Below are positions 1 through 8,107 of a stretch of 40,519 nt of DNA, piece by piece. The position numbers were made by a program, and so were the translations under genes. Numbering within the stretch: position 1 is the first letter of the stretch; every line of letters begins with the position of its first letter. The stretch is from a virus: positions 1-40,519 of IMG/VR virus record IMGVR_UViG_3300027896_000097; one strand, written 5' to 3'. Below the pieces are notes generated by a model. It was not told where the DNA came from, made no database searches, and saw nothing but the letters and a program-made list of their open reading frames with translations.

Positions 1-264
1 AATGAAGGGGCGGGGACAGGTGAAATTCAAGTCGCGCTACCAGTAGCGGCCAGTGAAAACGAAACACAGCTTTCCCCTTCTGTTGGTTATGCGGCCAATG
101 GAACATCTGCTTATTATCTCTATGGTCATCTTTCTGCTAATTACGCCACAATTGAATTGCGGTCTATGGGAGCAACTAATACAACGGCTATTCAGTATTT
201 CGGCGGTCTTTTACAAAACAACGCGAACCGAAATATCTGGATGTCATTTAATTATGAATTATAA
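1..264 (+). CDS. C-terminal end of a virion-associated protein (partial, 5' end outside window)
   Basis: The reading frame is open from the first base and stops at TAA 262-264, giving 87 residues with no start inside the window. The segment is rich in Ala, Asn, Thr and Tyr, with alternating polar/hydrophobic stretches such as SAYYLYGHL and TAIQYFGGLL, which suggests beta structure. Family not recognised. It lies just upstream of the neck genes, and the far end of the window stops inside the capsid gene, so a virion protein encoded after the capsid is the likely identity. An overlapping frame from 53 was rejected because it has no ribosome binding site and runs through this frame. Confidence 0.6.
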   Translation, partial: NEGAGTGEIQVALPVAASENETQLSPSVGYAANGTSAYYLYGHLSANYATIELRSMGATNTTAIQYFGGLLQNNANRNIWMSFNYEL

Positions 265-274
265 GGAGAATAAA

Positions 275-376
275 ATGCGACGCAACATATATTTATTTGG
301 GGGTTATAACGGCCACCGTACCGGGGACTTGGACAGCGGGGGATTATTGTTTCGTTACTGGATTCTACGAGACTAA
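275..376 (+). CDS. small protein, 33 residues
   Basis: ATG at 275 follows AAGGAG (263-268) with 6-base spacing and lies 10 bases after the preceding stop. It ends at TAA 374-376, 13 bases before the next start, which has its own AAGGAG. The product is short, basic and aromatic (begins MRRNIYLFGG, ends YWILRD). No family recognised. The two well-placed ribosome binding sites on either side suggest a real small gene in the virion operon, but a short leader peptide or chance ORF cannot be excluded. Confidence 0.45.
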   Translation: MRRNIYLFGGYNGHRTGDLDSGGLLFRYWILRD

Positions 377-389
377 TTAAGGAGCAATT

Positions 390-1274
390 ATGAATATAAC
401 AGGGCAGATATATTATAGCGGGCAGATGTTCGTATTCGATGAGAACGGGAACAAGGTCGAGACCCTGATCAATGCTGACTTTACCAAGACGCTTTATATC
501 GATGGGGTGCTGATCGGAAGCGTGGGGGTAACGGTATCTCATCTCACCCGGGGCGGATATCAAGCGCATTTCACTCCCGATCGGGCCGGGTCGTGGACCC
601 TATTCATTGCACAGGCCACATATAACCCCGCAGGCTGGACCGAGCGCGTCGAGGTGGATCCCGCCCGGGTAGCGCCGACTCCAGTGCCGGACGATGGGGA
701 TTACGACGCCCTGCTGGCGGCGCAGGAGCCTTCGGATTTTCAGGCATATTTTACCCGGGATTTTAAGTATCTGCCGGAGTACGTAAGCACGAAGACTTAT
801 TTCTTAGATGATGTGGTTTGTGTTTCGGCGTTTTATAAATGTCTGGCCGATAGCGTGCAGGGAGTACTCCCCGGAAGCGATCCCACAAAGTGGGAAGCCG
901 TTAATATCAGCGCGAGCGTATACGTACTGGATTCTGATATTGACAAGGCGTTTGATCAGGCCCTGCAGAACGTCAACGCTGACATATTTGACACTTCCCG
1001 GTCGGTGGTCGACGCTTACTTTTATTGCTCGGCTCATTTTCTGGTCATGGATATCCGAATGGCGGAGTCCGGGCTGGACAACCGTTCTGAGGGATTGGTC
1101 AGCTCGAAGTCAGTAGGCGGGGTCAGTGTGAGCTATCAGCTTCCGGAGGCGTTCCGCACGGATCCCAACTTCGCATTTTTCGCGCAGACCGCTTACGGGC
1201 TCAAATATCTCAGCTACGTTATCCCGAGAGTCACCGGGCGGCCGGGGATCGCGGCAGGAGCAACGCTTTACTAA
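390..1274 (+). CDS. head-tail adaptor (DUF4054-like) fused to an N-terminal Ig/carbohydrate-binding-like region
   Basis: 294 residues behind AAGGAG. The last ~120 residues look like a DUF4054 head-tail adaptor: a helical part (residues ~175-235) then the signature GLVSSKSVGGVSVSY and a terminal ...YGLKYLSYV segment. The preceding ~50 residues (about 122-170, with YVSTKTYFLDDVVCVSAFYKC) resemble a small CBM5/12-type carbohydrate-binding fold, and residues 1-100 look like a beta-sandwich. DUF4054 proteins are normally about half this length, so this is an extended form that may display a sugar-binding module at the neck. The stop overlaps the next start by one base. Adaptor assignment is good; the N-terminal reading is inference. 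Confidence 0.75.
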   Translation: MNITGQIYYSGQMFVFDENGNKVETLINADFTKTLYIDGVLIGSVGVTVSHLTRGGYQAHFTPDRAGSWTLFIAQATYNPAGWTERVEVDPARVAPTPVPDDGDYDALLAAQEPSDFQAYFTRDFKYLPEYVSTKTYFLDDVVCVSAFYKCLADSVQGVLPGSDPTKWEAVNISASVYVLDSDIDKAFDQALQNVNADIFDTSRSVVDAYFYCSAHFLVMDIRMAESGLDNRSEGLVSSKSVGGVSVSYQLPEAFRTDPNFAFFAQTAYGLKYLSYVIPRVTGRPGIAAGATLY

Positions 1275-1762
1275 TGGCAGATAAAACTGTACGAGTAACG
1301 ACTGACCTTAAGAAGCTTAACCAGCTGGTAGCAACCTTCGCGGAAGCCAACGGTCTGGCGGTCAAGGTGGGAATCTTGGCTGATCACAATGCCCGAGCGG
1401 GAAGCGGTAAGGATGTAACGAATGCCGGGATTGGATTGGTACATGAGTTCGGATCGTACATAAAACATATCCCTGAACGCTCGTTCATTCGTATGCCGCT
1501 TCGCAAGAAACAGGGGGAAATAGTAAAGGAGATACAAAATAGGATCGGCGATCATTTATTCCAAGGAATTAAACCGTTCCTGCAAACGGTCGGGCATATT
1601 GCGGAAGGGGTGATCGAAGATGCTTTTGCTACCGGGGGATTTGGGTCTTGGGCGCCAATCGCACCTGCTACAGAAAAGCGTAAAAAATCAGATGCGATAT
1701 TGATTGATCAGGGTTTTTTACGGAGTTCAATTATGTCTAAAGTAGTGAAGGTGGGGGAATGA
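1274..1762 (+). CDS. phage virion morphogenesis / tail-completion protein (HK97 gp10 / Mu gpG-like)
   Basis: 162 residues. The middle has the pattern of the virion-morphogenesis family: VKVGILAD near residue 30, then GLVHEFGSYIKHIPERSFIR, corresponding to the family's 'VGI ... h.FG ... IPaRPF.R' signature, followed by a long helix and a C-terminal 'ApaT...K..d.iLidqG.LR.Si' segment. These proteins complete the neck between head connector and tail. The gene overlaps the adaptor gene before it and the following gene (ATGA-like overlap at 1759-1762), consistent with translational coupling. Confidence 0.75.
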   Translation: MADKTVRVTTDLKKLNQLVATFAEANGLAVKVGILADHNARAGSGKDVTNAGIGLVHEFGSYIKHIPERSFIRMPLRKKQGEIVKEIQNRIGDHLFQGIKPFLQTVGHIAEGVIEDAFATGGFGSWAPIAPATEKRKKSDAILIDQGFLRSSIMSKVVKVGE

Positions 1763-2145
1763 GAAACATAACAAACGCCTCTGATGGACGGGTTGGTCCT
1801 TTCCCCCGGATGGACGGCGCGCTGGCCGGGTGGACCAATACTATGCAGTTCCGCAAGGTCACCGATACGATCGTGGACTACGAGAATGTAAAGACTGAAA
1901 CTGTATATCCTTTCGAAGGTGTTTTTCAGCCAATGCAGTCACGGGACCTATATTTCAAGCCCGAGGGCCAGAGAAATTGGAAGTGGTGGACGCTCTTTAC
2001 CCGGACCGACTACGATATCAGCAACGGGGATATCATTGAGGACTTTAAGGGTGTAAGATTTAAGGTGATACGGTCGAGTGACTGGGGGCAGGCGGGGTTT
2101 TACCGCTTCGATGTCCTTGAAGATTATACGGAGCATTCAATATGA
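1759..2145 (+). CDS. neck protein, probable head-closure / stopper
   Basis: 128 residues, overlapping both neighbours by 4 bases. It is rich in Trp, Phe and Tyr, with an SH3-like beta pattern in the middle (YPFEGVFQPMQSRDLYFKPEG ... VRFKVIRSSDWGQAGFY). Its position between a virion-morphogenesis gene and the tail terminator is where a head-closure protein is expected in contractile phages of this class. The sequence alone does not identify a family with certainty, so the role is mainly inferred from gene order. Confidence 0.55.
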   Translation: MRNITNASDGRVGPFPRMDGALAGWTNTMQFRKVTDTIVDYENVKTETVYPFEGVFQPMQSRDLYFKPEGQRNWKWWTLFTRTDYDISNGDIIEDFKGVRFKVIRSSDWGQAGFYRFDVLEDYTEHSI

Positions 2146-2678
2146 GCAATGAAAACCAAGGCAATGAATATCTAAAAGTGGTGTCGAAGATCCTTGAGAC
2201 CGAGATGGATCTGGCGCCGACCGACCCGGCGTCCGAGAATCCCAACGATCATCGGGTGTTCATTTACAACCAGAACTTTGTGCTCCCGACTTATGACTAT
2301 TTATTCCTGATCATCTCTGAGATCCCGGGCAAGGTGATCGCGGCAAAGAGCCAATTCGATCCTGTAACCAATAAGGACGTTCAGGAACTGATCATGCAGA
2401 GGGAGCTTGGAATCGATATTATGAGCCGCAACGATGAGGCCCGGACAAGGAAGGAAGAGGTGCTCATGGCACTCAGCTCTATGTACAGCCAGCAACAGCA
2501 GGAAGCGAATGGCTTCCGGGTATTTTCTTATTCGATGTCATTCGTAGACGTATCGGAGAACGAGGGTGCGGGCCGGATCAATCGGTACCGGGCCGCCATC
2601 ATCCTGCACGTCCGATATACAAAACAGAAAGATATTGACTACTTTACGCAGTTTGACTTCACAGCTGATTATAATTAA
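2142..2678 (+). CDS. tail terminator / neck terminator protein
   Basis: 178 residues. Features match neck terminators encoded immediately before a DUF3383 sheath: an N-terminal helix, a VFIYNQNFVLPTYDYLFLII beta stretch, a central helix containing REL.IDIMSRN, then SSMYSQQQQEANGFRVF and a C-terminal antiparallel sheet (RYRAAIILHVRYTK). Terminators cap the tail tube and join it to the head. The next tail gene (sheath) is displaced by an HNH endonuclease gene, which sits in what would otherwise be a contiguous operon. Confidence 0.65.
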   Translation: MSNENQGNEYLKVVSKILETEMDLAPTDPASENPNDHRVFIYNQNFVLPTYDYLFLIISEIPGKVIAAKSQFDPVTNKDVQELIMQRELGIDIMSRNDEARTRKEEVLMALSSMYSQQQQEANGFRVFSYSMSFVDVSENEGAGRINRYRAAIILHVRYTKQKDIDYFTQFDFTADYN

Positions 2679-2718
2679 ATAGACTGCAATTTCGCTCCGG
2701 TTTATGCGACAATGACCC

Positions 2719-3378
2719 ATGGTCTGGAAGCAATTCAAGTGTGACGTTTGCGGGAAGCCATTCAAGAGGAAGAACCCTAATGGGTTGCGACGTTTGCGTT
2801 GCTCAACCCGATGCCGGAAAAAGCACTATCGGAAGTACCTCAAATCTTACTATAAGGCGCACCCCCGGGAAAAGATAAAACGAGTGCGGAAGTGCATCAT
2901 TTGCGGCAACAATTTCACTCCGCATCTGCGGCAAAATAAGTGTTCCGAAGAATGCAGGCGGAAGAATAAGAACGAGATAGTATACCGTTGGGTGAAAAGA
3001 CACCCGGAAAAGTTTCGAGAAGTGGCCCGAAAGAGCCAGCGGAAGCGAATGAAAAACAACATCCAGTTTAACATAGCTTGTAGATTAAGGGGGAGAATCA
3101 GCACTGCAATAAGAACTGCTTTTACTGCCAAGTCAATATCAACCCGCAGATTATTGGGTTGTTCATATAATTACTTTAAGAGATATTTCGAGGAAAAGTT
3201 CACCGAGGGGATGTCTTGGGAAGCATTTATGCAAGGCCGGATCCACATCGACCATATTAAGCCCTGTGCGAGCTTTGATCTTATTGACCCTAAGCAACAG
3301 TTGATCTGCTTCCACTACACCAATCTCCAGCCGCTTTGGGCCGCCGATAACTTGAAAAAGAGTTGTCATTTAATATAG
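2719..3378 (+). CDS. HNH homing endonuclease with two zinc-finger motifs (intergenic insertion)
   Basis: 219 residues. The N-terminus has two Cys4 knuckles (CDVCG with C28/C32; CIICG with CSEEC), a basic linker, then a C-terminal HNH core with HIDHIKPCASFDL and ICFHYTNLQPLW..DN, the arrangement of phage HNH homing endonucleases (the His-His / Asn triad cuts DNA with a metal). It sits between the tail terminator and the sheath. No Shine-Dalgarno precedes the ATG. Its frequent AAG/CGG Lys/Arg codons differ from its neighbours. It is most likely a free-standing mobile gene that homes into the intergenic space; no intron features were seen around it. Confidence 0.85.
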   Translation: MVWKQFKCDVCGKPFKRKNPNGLRRLRCSTRCRKKHYRKYLKSYYKAHPREKIKRVRKCIICGNNFTPHLRQNKCSEECRRKNKNEIVYRWVKRHPEKFREVARKSQRKRMKNNIQFNIACRLRGRISTAIRTAFTAKSISTRRLLGCSYNYFKRYFEEKFTEGMSWEAFMQGRIHIDHIKPCASFDLIDPKQQLICFHYTNLQPLWAADNLKKSCHLI

Positions 3379-3392
3379 CGTAGTGTTATACT
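3363..3392 (+). promoter_or_regulatory. sigma70-like promoter for the tail sheath operon
   Basis: TTGTCA (3363-3368), 18-base spacer, TATACT (3387-3392), about 31 bases before the sheath ATG. The -35 overlaps the last codons of the HNH gene, so the endonuclease insertion may have brought, or separated, this promoter. The -10 is identical to that of the promoter before the cement and capsid genes. Confidence 0.6.
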
Positions 3393-3422
3393 ATCCATAG
3401 CGATTCATAAGGGGGTATTACA

Positions 3423-4934
3423 ATGGAAGTTGATCTCAGTAAGATTATAAATGTGACCCTATTATCTACGCCGGTGGGGATGTCGGATTTCAATGTTAAT
3501 GCTTTGGGGATGTTCACCAGCGAGGCTCCGGGCGTGGCTTTTGCCGATGGTTACAAGGTTTATACCTCTCCCGATGATGTCGCCGTAGATTTCGGATCAA
3601 GCTCCGAAACCTACGCTCAGGCCGTAACGGTCTTTTCGCAGTCACCTAATATACTAACGGGCAACGGATATCTTGCAATTATACCCCTTGAAACCGTAGC
3701 TAACCCCACCCATGGGACTATGCTTACGGGAGAGCCCGGCACGCTGGCCGCATTTAATCTGATCGAGAACGGCGCTTTCCGGGTGTCAATCGACGGCGCA
3801 GAGGTCGAAGTTTCCGGAGATGGTGGGCTGGATTTCAGCGACGCCGCGGATATGGCTGGGGTAGCAACCGTGATCAGTGGAGGTTTAACGGGAGCCGTCT
3901 GTACCTATGACGCAAACGCCAACGGGAATAAGGGCGGGTTCTTATTTACCTCAAATTCTACCGGGGCGACTTCCAAGATCTCGAAGCTTTCATCTCCGGA
4001 CAGCACCGGAACCACGGATATCTCCGGGGCCGCCTATCTTAACGGGGCAGGGAATGTCCGGATCGTTAACGGACAGGCAGGAAGCACGACCGAGAATATC
4101 GTGGACGCGATCGAGCGGACCAAGGGCGATGTGTTTTACCTTGGGATCCTGATCGCCGCGACCGTAAGCGTTGATGACCTGCTTAATCTGGCCGAATATG
4201 TCCAGACGCAGGATAAGCTTTTATTCGTGGGCCGGTCCGATTCGGGCGAGATAGAGACCATTTTCAAACTGATCGGGGAAGGAACCCTCACCCATACCCG
4301 CAGTTTTTATTATTCCCTTGGAGCCGAGGATGCCCGGGTCGCAGTCGCGGCATACGCTTCCCGCCTAATGGGGATCAATTTCAACGGGTCCAACACCATG
4401 TGCACTATGAATCTCAAGACGCTGGCCGGGATCACTCCGGATCCTGACGCGGCCACGGACGCAATTCTGCTGAAAGCCGAGAACTACGGATTTGATATCT
4501 ATGTATCGATTGCCGGGAATTCAGCGGTCATGAGCTTCGGCGGGAATCAGTACAGTGATCAGGTCTACGGTCAGCTCTGGTTGAAACTGGCCCTGCAGGT
4601 AGCCGGGTTTAATTACCTTGCGACCACCAACACCAAGATCCCCCAGACTGAACCCGGAATGAGCGGGCTTAAGGGGGCGTACGCTTCGGTCTGCAGGCAG
4701 GGGATCTCGAACGGGTATCTGGCTTCGGGGCTGGCGTGGACGAGTCCTACGACCTTCGGCAACCCTGATGATCTGCGCCGGAATATCATTGACACCGGGT
4801 ACTATATTTACAGCCAGCCGATCGTTCAGCAATCGGTCGCGCTTCGGACGGCCCGCAAGGCGCCCTTATGTCAAATTGCTGTGAAAGAATCTGGGGCCAT
4901 TCACCACTCCGATGTCATCGTTCAGGTTAACTAA
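3423..4934 (+). CDS. contractile tail sheath protein (DUF3383-like)
   Basis: 503 residues. The N-terminus (IINVTLLSTPVGMSDFNVNALGMFT ... GVAFADGYKVYTSPDDVAVDFG) is typical of DUF3383 sheaths, followed by a variable central insertion and a C-terminal half with the ...YSDQVYGQLWLKLALQVAGFNYLA region. Sheath subunits polymerise around the tail tube and contract to drive it through the cell envelope. The ATG follows AAGGGGG. The tube gene starts 14 bases downstream, the usual sheath-tube pair of a myovirus. A frame inside it (3907-4152) is a shadow. Confidence 0.9.
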   Translation: MEVDLSKIINVTLLSTPVGMSDFNVNALGMFTSEAPGVAFADGYKVYTSPDDVAVDFGSSSETYAQAVTVFSQSPNILTGNGYLAIIPLETVANPTHGTMLTGEPGTLAAFNLIENGAFRVSIDGAEVEVSGDGGLDFSDAADMAGVATVISGGLTGAVCTYDANANGNKGGFLFTSNSTGATSKISKLSSPDSTGTTDISGAAYLNGAGNVRIVNGQAGSTTENIVDAIERTKGDVFYLGILIAATVSVDDLLNLAEYVQTQDKLLFVGRSDSGEIETIFKLIGEGTLTHTRSFYYSLGAEDARVAVAAYASRLMGINFNGSNTMCTMNLKTLAGITPDPDAATDAILLKAENYGFDIYVSIAGNSAVMSFGGNQYSDQVYGQLWLKLALQVAGFNYLATTNTKIPQTEPGMSGLKGAYASVCRQGISNGYLASGLAWTSPTTFGNPDDLRRNIIDTGYYIYSQPIVQQSVALRTARKAPLCQIAVKESGAIHHSDVIVQVN

Positions 4935-4947
4935 GGGAGGATAAATC

Positions 4948-5400
4948 ATGATACAAGCATTAACGGGCGCGGATGTCATCAAGATCAATGAAAACATTTT
5001 TTCGGATCTCGCCCCGGGGGACACGGTGACGCTGGAGTACCCTAACGATTTGGGTGTGGTAAAGACCGGAAAGAATGGAAACAGTATTTTCGCTTTCAAC
5101 GCCACCGGGCAAAATGTCAAGGTCAAGGTCCGGTTGATCGCGGGATCGACTGATGACAAATTTCTGCAGACCCTGCTGGCTTCGTGGATCAAGGACCCAT
5201 CTGGTTTTACGCTCATGACCGGCCAGTTCATAAAGACCGTGGGAGACGGCGCGGGCAACAGGAGCTCGGTGGTTTATGATCTCTCGGGCGGTATCTTTAC
5301 CAAGATCCCGATCGCCAAGGAGAACGTTGAAGGCGATACCGAGCAAGCCGTGGTCCAGTACGACCTCTCGTTCAGCAATGGTCCTCGGTCGATAGCATAA
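4948..5400 (+). CDS. tail tube protein (DUF3277-like)
   Basis: 150 residues behind GGGAGG. Sequence features fit the DUF3277 tail tube family that always follows DUF3383 sheaths: DVIKINENIFSDLAPGDTVTLEYP at the start, GKNGNSIFAFNATGQ, and the terminal VVQYDLSFSN. Subunits form hexameric rings stacked to make the inner tube. Position between sheath and chaperone genes is canonical. Confidence 0.85.
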   Translation: MIQALTGADVIKINENIFSDLAPGDTVTLEYPNDLGVVKTGKNGNSIFAFNATGQNVKVKVRLIAGSTDDKFLQTLLASWIKDPSGFTLMTGQFIKTVGDGAGNRSSVVYDLSGGIFTKIPIAKENVEGDTEQAVVQYDLSFSNGPRSIA

Positions 5401-5415
5401 TAAAAAGGGGGGAAT

Positions 5416-5793
5416 ATGTTTAACTTCACGGCGCCGTCCGGCGCCCGGGTCGAGCTTACGATCAGCGATTATTCCACGTGTGTTGACCTCTTAAGGGCGG
5501 TCCGGCGCGTCACCCAACAGGACGGTCGGCAGATCGAGAACGTAGACATCCTTATAGACCCCGAGGTCGACCGCCTAATTTATAAGTGCATGGAACGGGC
5601 TACGTACACTCCGGTCAATGGAACCATTGAGAAGATCTCCCGGGCGACGTTTGAGCCCGAAGATCGCCGGTGCGATTTCCTGCCGGTCGCTTCCGAGGTC
5701 ATGGCGCAGAACCTAAACCCTTTCGTGAGCCACCTGTTATCCGGGTCAGAGGACACATCCCGCGGGACGACAAGCTCCCCGGCGTCGAAATAA
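5416..5793 (+). CDS. tail assembly chaperone, unshifted product (gpG-like)
   Basis: 125 residues, ATG preceded by AAAAGGGGGG. It contains a small alpha/beta domain (SDYSTCVDLLRAVRRVTQQD) and ends in a Ser/Thr-rich tail. Position between tube and tape measure is that of the lambda G / GT-type chaperones, which coat the tape measure during tail assembly. A second frame lies one base back and remains open to 5966, and an in-frame slippery heptamer pair occurs at 5715-5724, so this gene is most likely read in two forms. The function is inferred from context and from the frameshift layout. Confidence 0.7.
   Translation: MFNFTAPSGARVELTISDYSTCVDLLRAVRRVTQQDGRQIENVDILIDPEVDRLIYKCMERATYTPVNGTIEKISRATFEPEDRRCDFLPVASEVMAQNLNPFVSHLLSGSEDTSRGTTSSPASK
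5715..5724 (+). other. programmed -1 frameshift site
   Basis: AAACCCTTTC is read in the zero frame as ..A AAC CCT TTC, which contains two overlapping X XXY YYZ heptamers in the correct phase: A AAC CCT and C CCT TTC. Slippage by -1 after TTC moves translation into the frame that continues to TGA 5964-5966. Such sites are conserved in tail chaperone genes of long-tailed phages. Confidence 0.6.
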
Positions 5794-5966
5794 AAGCCGA
5801 CGATAAGATCGTATCCGCTGTCAGGCTGGCTCGCTCAGGTTACGGCACCCCGGAGGAGATCTTATCTATGCGCGCAGATATCGTGGTGATCATGTTGGCC
5901 TACGAGGAGTTCAGGAATGATTACGAACGAGCATATCTTTACCTCAACGACCCCAGCAAGAAGTGA
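5724..5966 (+). CDS. tail chaperone frameshift extension (gpGT-like C-terminal domain)
   Basis: After a -1 slip at 5715-5724 the frame encodes 80 more residues, ending ..LNDPSKK, for a predicted fusion of about 183 residues. The extension has an acidic-helical C-terminal segment (TPEEILSMRADIVVIMLAYEEF) of the kind that binds the tape measure in GT-type proteins. No convincing ribosome binding site precedes an ATG in this frame, which favours frameshifting over separate initiation. Separate translation from ATG 5670 cannot be excluded. Confidence 0.6.
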   Translation, partial: REPPVIRVRGHIPRDDKLPGVEIKADDKIVSAVRLARSGYGTPEEILSMRADIVVIMLAYEEFRNDYERAYLYLNDPSKK

Positions 5967-5972
5967 TATAAT
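5964..5972 (+). promoter_or_regulatory. extended -10 promoter element before the tape measure gene
   Basis: TGATATAAT: an extended -10 (TGn) joined to a perfect TATAAT at 5967-5972, overlapping the chaperone stop codon and 27 bases before the tape measure ATG. No good -35 was seen. The same TGATATAAT string recurs at 10129 and 25036, both at module boundaries. Confidence 0.4.
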
Positions 5973-5998
5973 ATGAGCATGGTTATAGGGGTTATACA

Positions 5999-7240
5999 AT
6001 GAAGATCGCCGAATTATTCGCCTACATTGGTGTTGTTACCGATGAGCAGAAGCTCAAGGACTTTACCAACCTACTGAACGAGGGGAAGAATTCCCTGCTG
6101 AATATCGCGGCCACCGCCACGGGTACCTCGATTGCCTTCGGTGCCATGTTTGACAAGGCCCTGAATACCGCGCTGGCGTTATCGCACTTCGAGGCCCAGA
6201 CCGGGCTCTCCGCTCAGACCCTACAGCTGTGGCAACACGTGGGCGAGAGTGTGGGGGTTACCGCTGATACGGTCACGGGATCGATCGTGGCGCTCAATAC
6301 GCAGTTGGCCGCAGTCCGCTACGGGGGAGGGAATGCCTCGGCATTCGTCAAGATGGGAGTGAACGTTGGTCAAGATGCTTGGGGCGTACTAAAACAATTG
6401 CGGGAAATTAAGGCCAGTGGGGCATATTCTCCGCAGGATTTTTCCTACTGGATTGGCCGGATAGGATTGTCGACTGAGATGGTAAAGCTCCTGCAATTAT
6501 CGAATAAGGAATTCGACAAGCTGTCCAACCGCGAATCGATCATCACCCCCCGAGAAATGGAGAGCCTGTTAAAATTCAACGCCGCGCTACGGGAGACTGG
6601 CGAGAACATCACCAAGGTGTTCACCCAACTTTCCGCACAGTTTGCTCCCAGCATGGAGGAGACCCTTAAAGGCTTTAACAAATGGTTCAATGATAATCGG
6701 GGCAACATGACCAAGACAATCGAGGATATCGGGAGCTGGACCAAAAAGATCGCCGGGGAGACCAAGGGGGCAATAGATGAGATCAACCGTATTGCGAACG
6801 CCACTGGGGGCTGGAACGCGGCTGTAGTAGCGCTGGTGGGGTCTTTGGCGCTCCTGCACCCCGAGTTCGTGATCCTTACCCTGATCATCGATGCGCTGAA
6901 TGAGCTGAATAATTTCACTGTGGGGAAGGGTTCGTGGCAGGACAAGCTCCATAATTTTATGAGCGGGAAAGGTGGATTGATCAGCAAGGGCTTCGGGCTG
7001 GGGACCAACTTAGGAGAAGGATGGCTGGGAGATCAGGTTTTTGGATTAGGTAACGCCATAAAATCATGGCAGGGAAGGGAGCCCGGAATGAATTTAACCC
7101 CTTACAGCTTTGCGCCTCAACCGGCTGGGGGAATCACGATCACTCAGTACATTACAGGGTCCGGGGATCCCAAGGAGACCGGGGATATCGCGGCCAAGGC
7201 GATAGAAAAAGTGATCAACAATGCGGCTGGGAAGATATAA
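5999..7240 (+). CDS. tail tape measure protein
   Basis: 413 residues, Ala/Leu-rich and mostly helical, with an N-terminal MKIAELFAYIGVVTDEQKLKDF motif typical of short tape measures and a hydrophobic central stretch (AAVVALVGSLALLHPEFVILTLI, residues ~275-297). Tape measures set tail length at roughly 0.15 nm per residue, so the tail would be about 60 nm, short for a myovirus. It lies directly between the chaperone pair and the baseplate hub genes, as expected. Confidence 0.8.
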   Translation: MKIAELFAYIGVVTDEQKLKDFTNLLNEGKNSLLNIAATATGTSIAFGAMFDKALNTALALSHFEAQTGLSAQTLQLWQHVGESVGVTADTVTGSIVALNTQLAAVRYGGGNASAFVKMGVNVGQDAWGVLKQLREIKASGAYSPQDFSYWIGRIGLSTEMVKLLQLSNKEFDKLSNRESIITPREMESLLKFNAALRETGENITKVFTQLSAQFAPSMEETLKGFNKWFNDNRGNMTKTIEDIGSWTKKIAGETKGAIDEINRIANATGGWNAAVVALVGSLALLHPEFVILTLIIDALNELNNFTVGKGSWQDKLHNFMSGKGGLISKGFGLGTNLGEGWLGDQVFGLGNAIKSWQGREPGMNLTPYSFAPQPAGGITITQYITGSGDPKETGDIAAKAIEKVINNAAGKI

Positions 7241-7243
7241 TCC

Positions 7244-8107
7244 ATGAGCATAAATGATGTCCTTCAAAGAGCGGTCGGGCAGATAACCGATTTTCAGTCA
7301 TGGATCGACCAGCAGGCCAACCGCTTCATCGTCCAGCCGGGTACAGCCCGGGGGATTTCGGGCTTCGTTTTTAACGTCAAGACCGATGATCGGATAGAGC
7401 TTCGGGCAGATATCACGGATTATGTGGTTGAGGATAACAGCTATGTTAATGATCACATCGCGCTGAAGCCCCTGACCATAACGCTTTCGGGCTTCATGGG
7501 GGAGATCAAGAACGAGGTCGAAGTCGGGCTTCCCGGCGCGCTGAATACGATCCAGAACAAACTCTCTGTGATATCCGAGTACCTCCCGGAGCGATCGATC
7601 TCGGCCATTCAGAGTGTCCAGAAGGCGCTCAATGGTGTCCAAAATTTCGTGACAGATGCCAATAATGCCATTAAAAAAACCCAGAACCTGCTGGAGACCG
7701 TCAGCGTCTGGTCCACCGGGAACACGGTTCAGGAGCAGGCATTTTCCAAGCTCATGGGGATGTTCCGAGATCGATCGGTTGTGACCGTTGAGACTCCTTG
7801 GGGGTATCTTGATAATATGGCGATCACTTCGGTCGTGATGGAACAGGACGGGAAGACCAAGGAATGGTCTGATATCAGCGTGTCGCTCAAGCAGTTACAG
7901 TTTGCCCATGTTGAGGAATTTTCGGCCAATGCTTTTGGTCGGGCAGGGGAAATGATCTCAAGCATTATCGACAAAGGCAAGGTGATGGGGATGGAGGTAT
8001 TGAGTTTGGCGACTGCGCCTTTCAATTCGATGCCCAGCGGTCCGGTAAAAGGAGCAATGGCCTATCAGTTGGATCCGGACCTGAATAACATTCAAGGATA
8101 TTTATAA
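7244..8107 (+). CDS. Dit-like baseplate hub protein
   Basis: 287 residues. The N-terminal ~120 residues (GFVFNVKTDDRIELRADITDYVVEDNSYVNDHI..KPLTITLSGFMGE) resemble the Dit-like N-terminal domain that makes the baseplate hub ring on the tail tube. The rest includes a helical insertion and a second beta segment (VTVETPWGYLDNMAITSVVMEQDG) typical of Dit-like proteins acting as tail-completion/hub components. It starts 4 bases after the tape measure stop and ends directly against the next gene. Confidence 0.7.
   Translation: MSINDVLQRAVGQITDFQSWIDQQANRFIVQPGTARGISGFVFNVKTDDRIELRADITDYVVEDNSYVNDHIALKPLTITLSGFMGEIKNEVEVGLPGALNTIQNKLSVISEYLPERSISAIQSVQKALNGVQNFVTDANNAIKKTQNLLETVSVWSTGNTVQEQAFSKLMGMFRDRSVVTVETPWGYLDNMAITSVVMEQDGKTKEWSDISVSLKQLQFAHVEEFSANAFGRAGEMISSIIDKGKVMGMEVLSLATAPFNSMPSGPVKGAMAYQLDPDLNNIQGYL

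Noticed and set aside
53-376. 107-residue ORF at the window start
   Set aside because: It overlaps the open frame of the partial virion gene and has no ribosome binding site; only its last 33 codons (from 275) have a proper site.
2653-2681. Promoter before the first HNH gene (TTGACT and TATAAT)
   Set aside because: The TATAAT at 2670 is only 11 bases after the -35-like hexamer, and no better partner was found.
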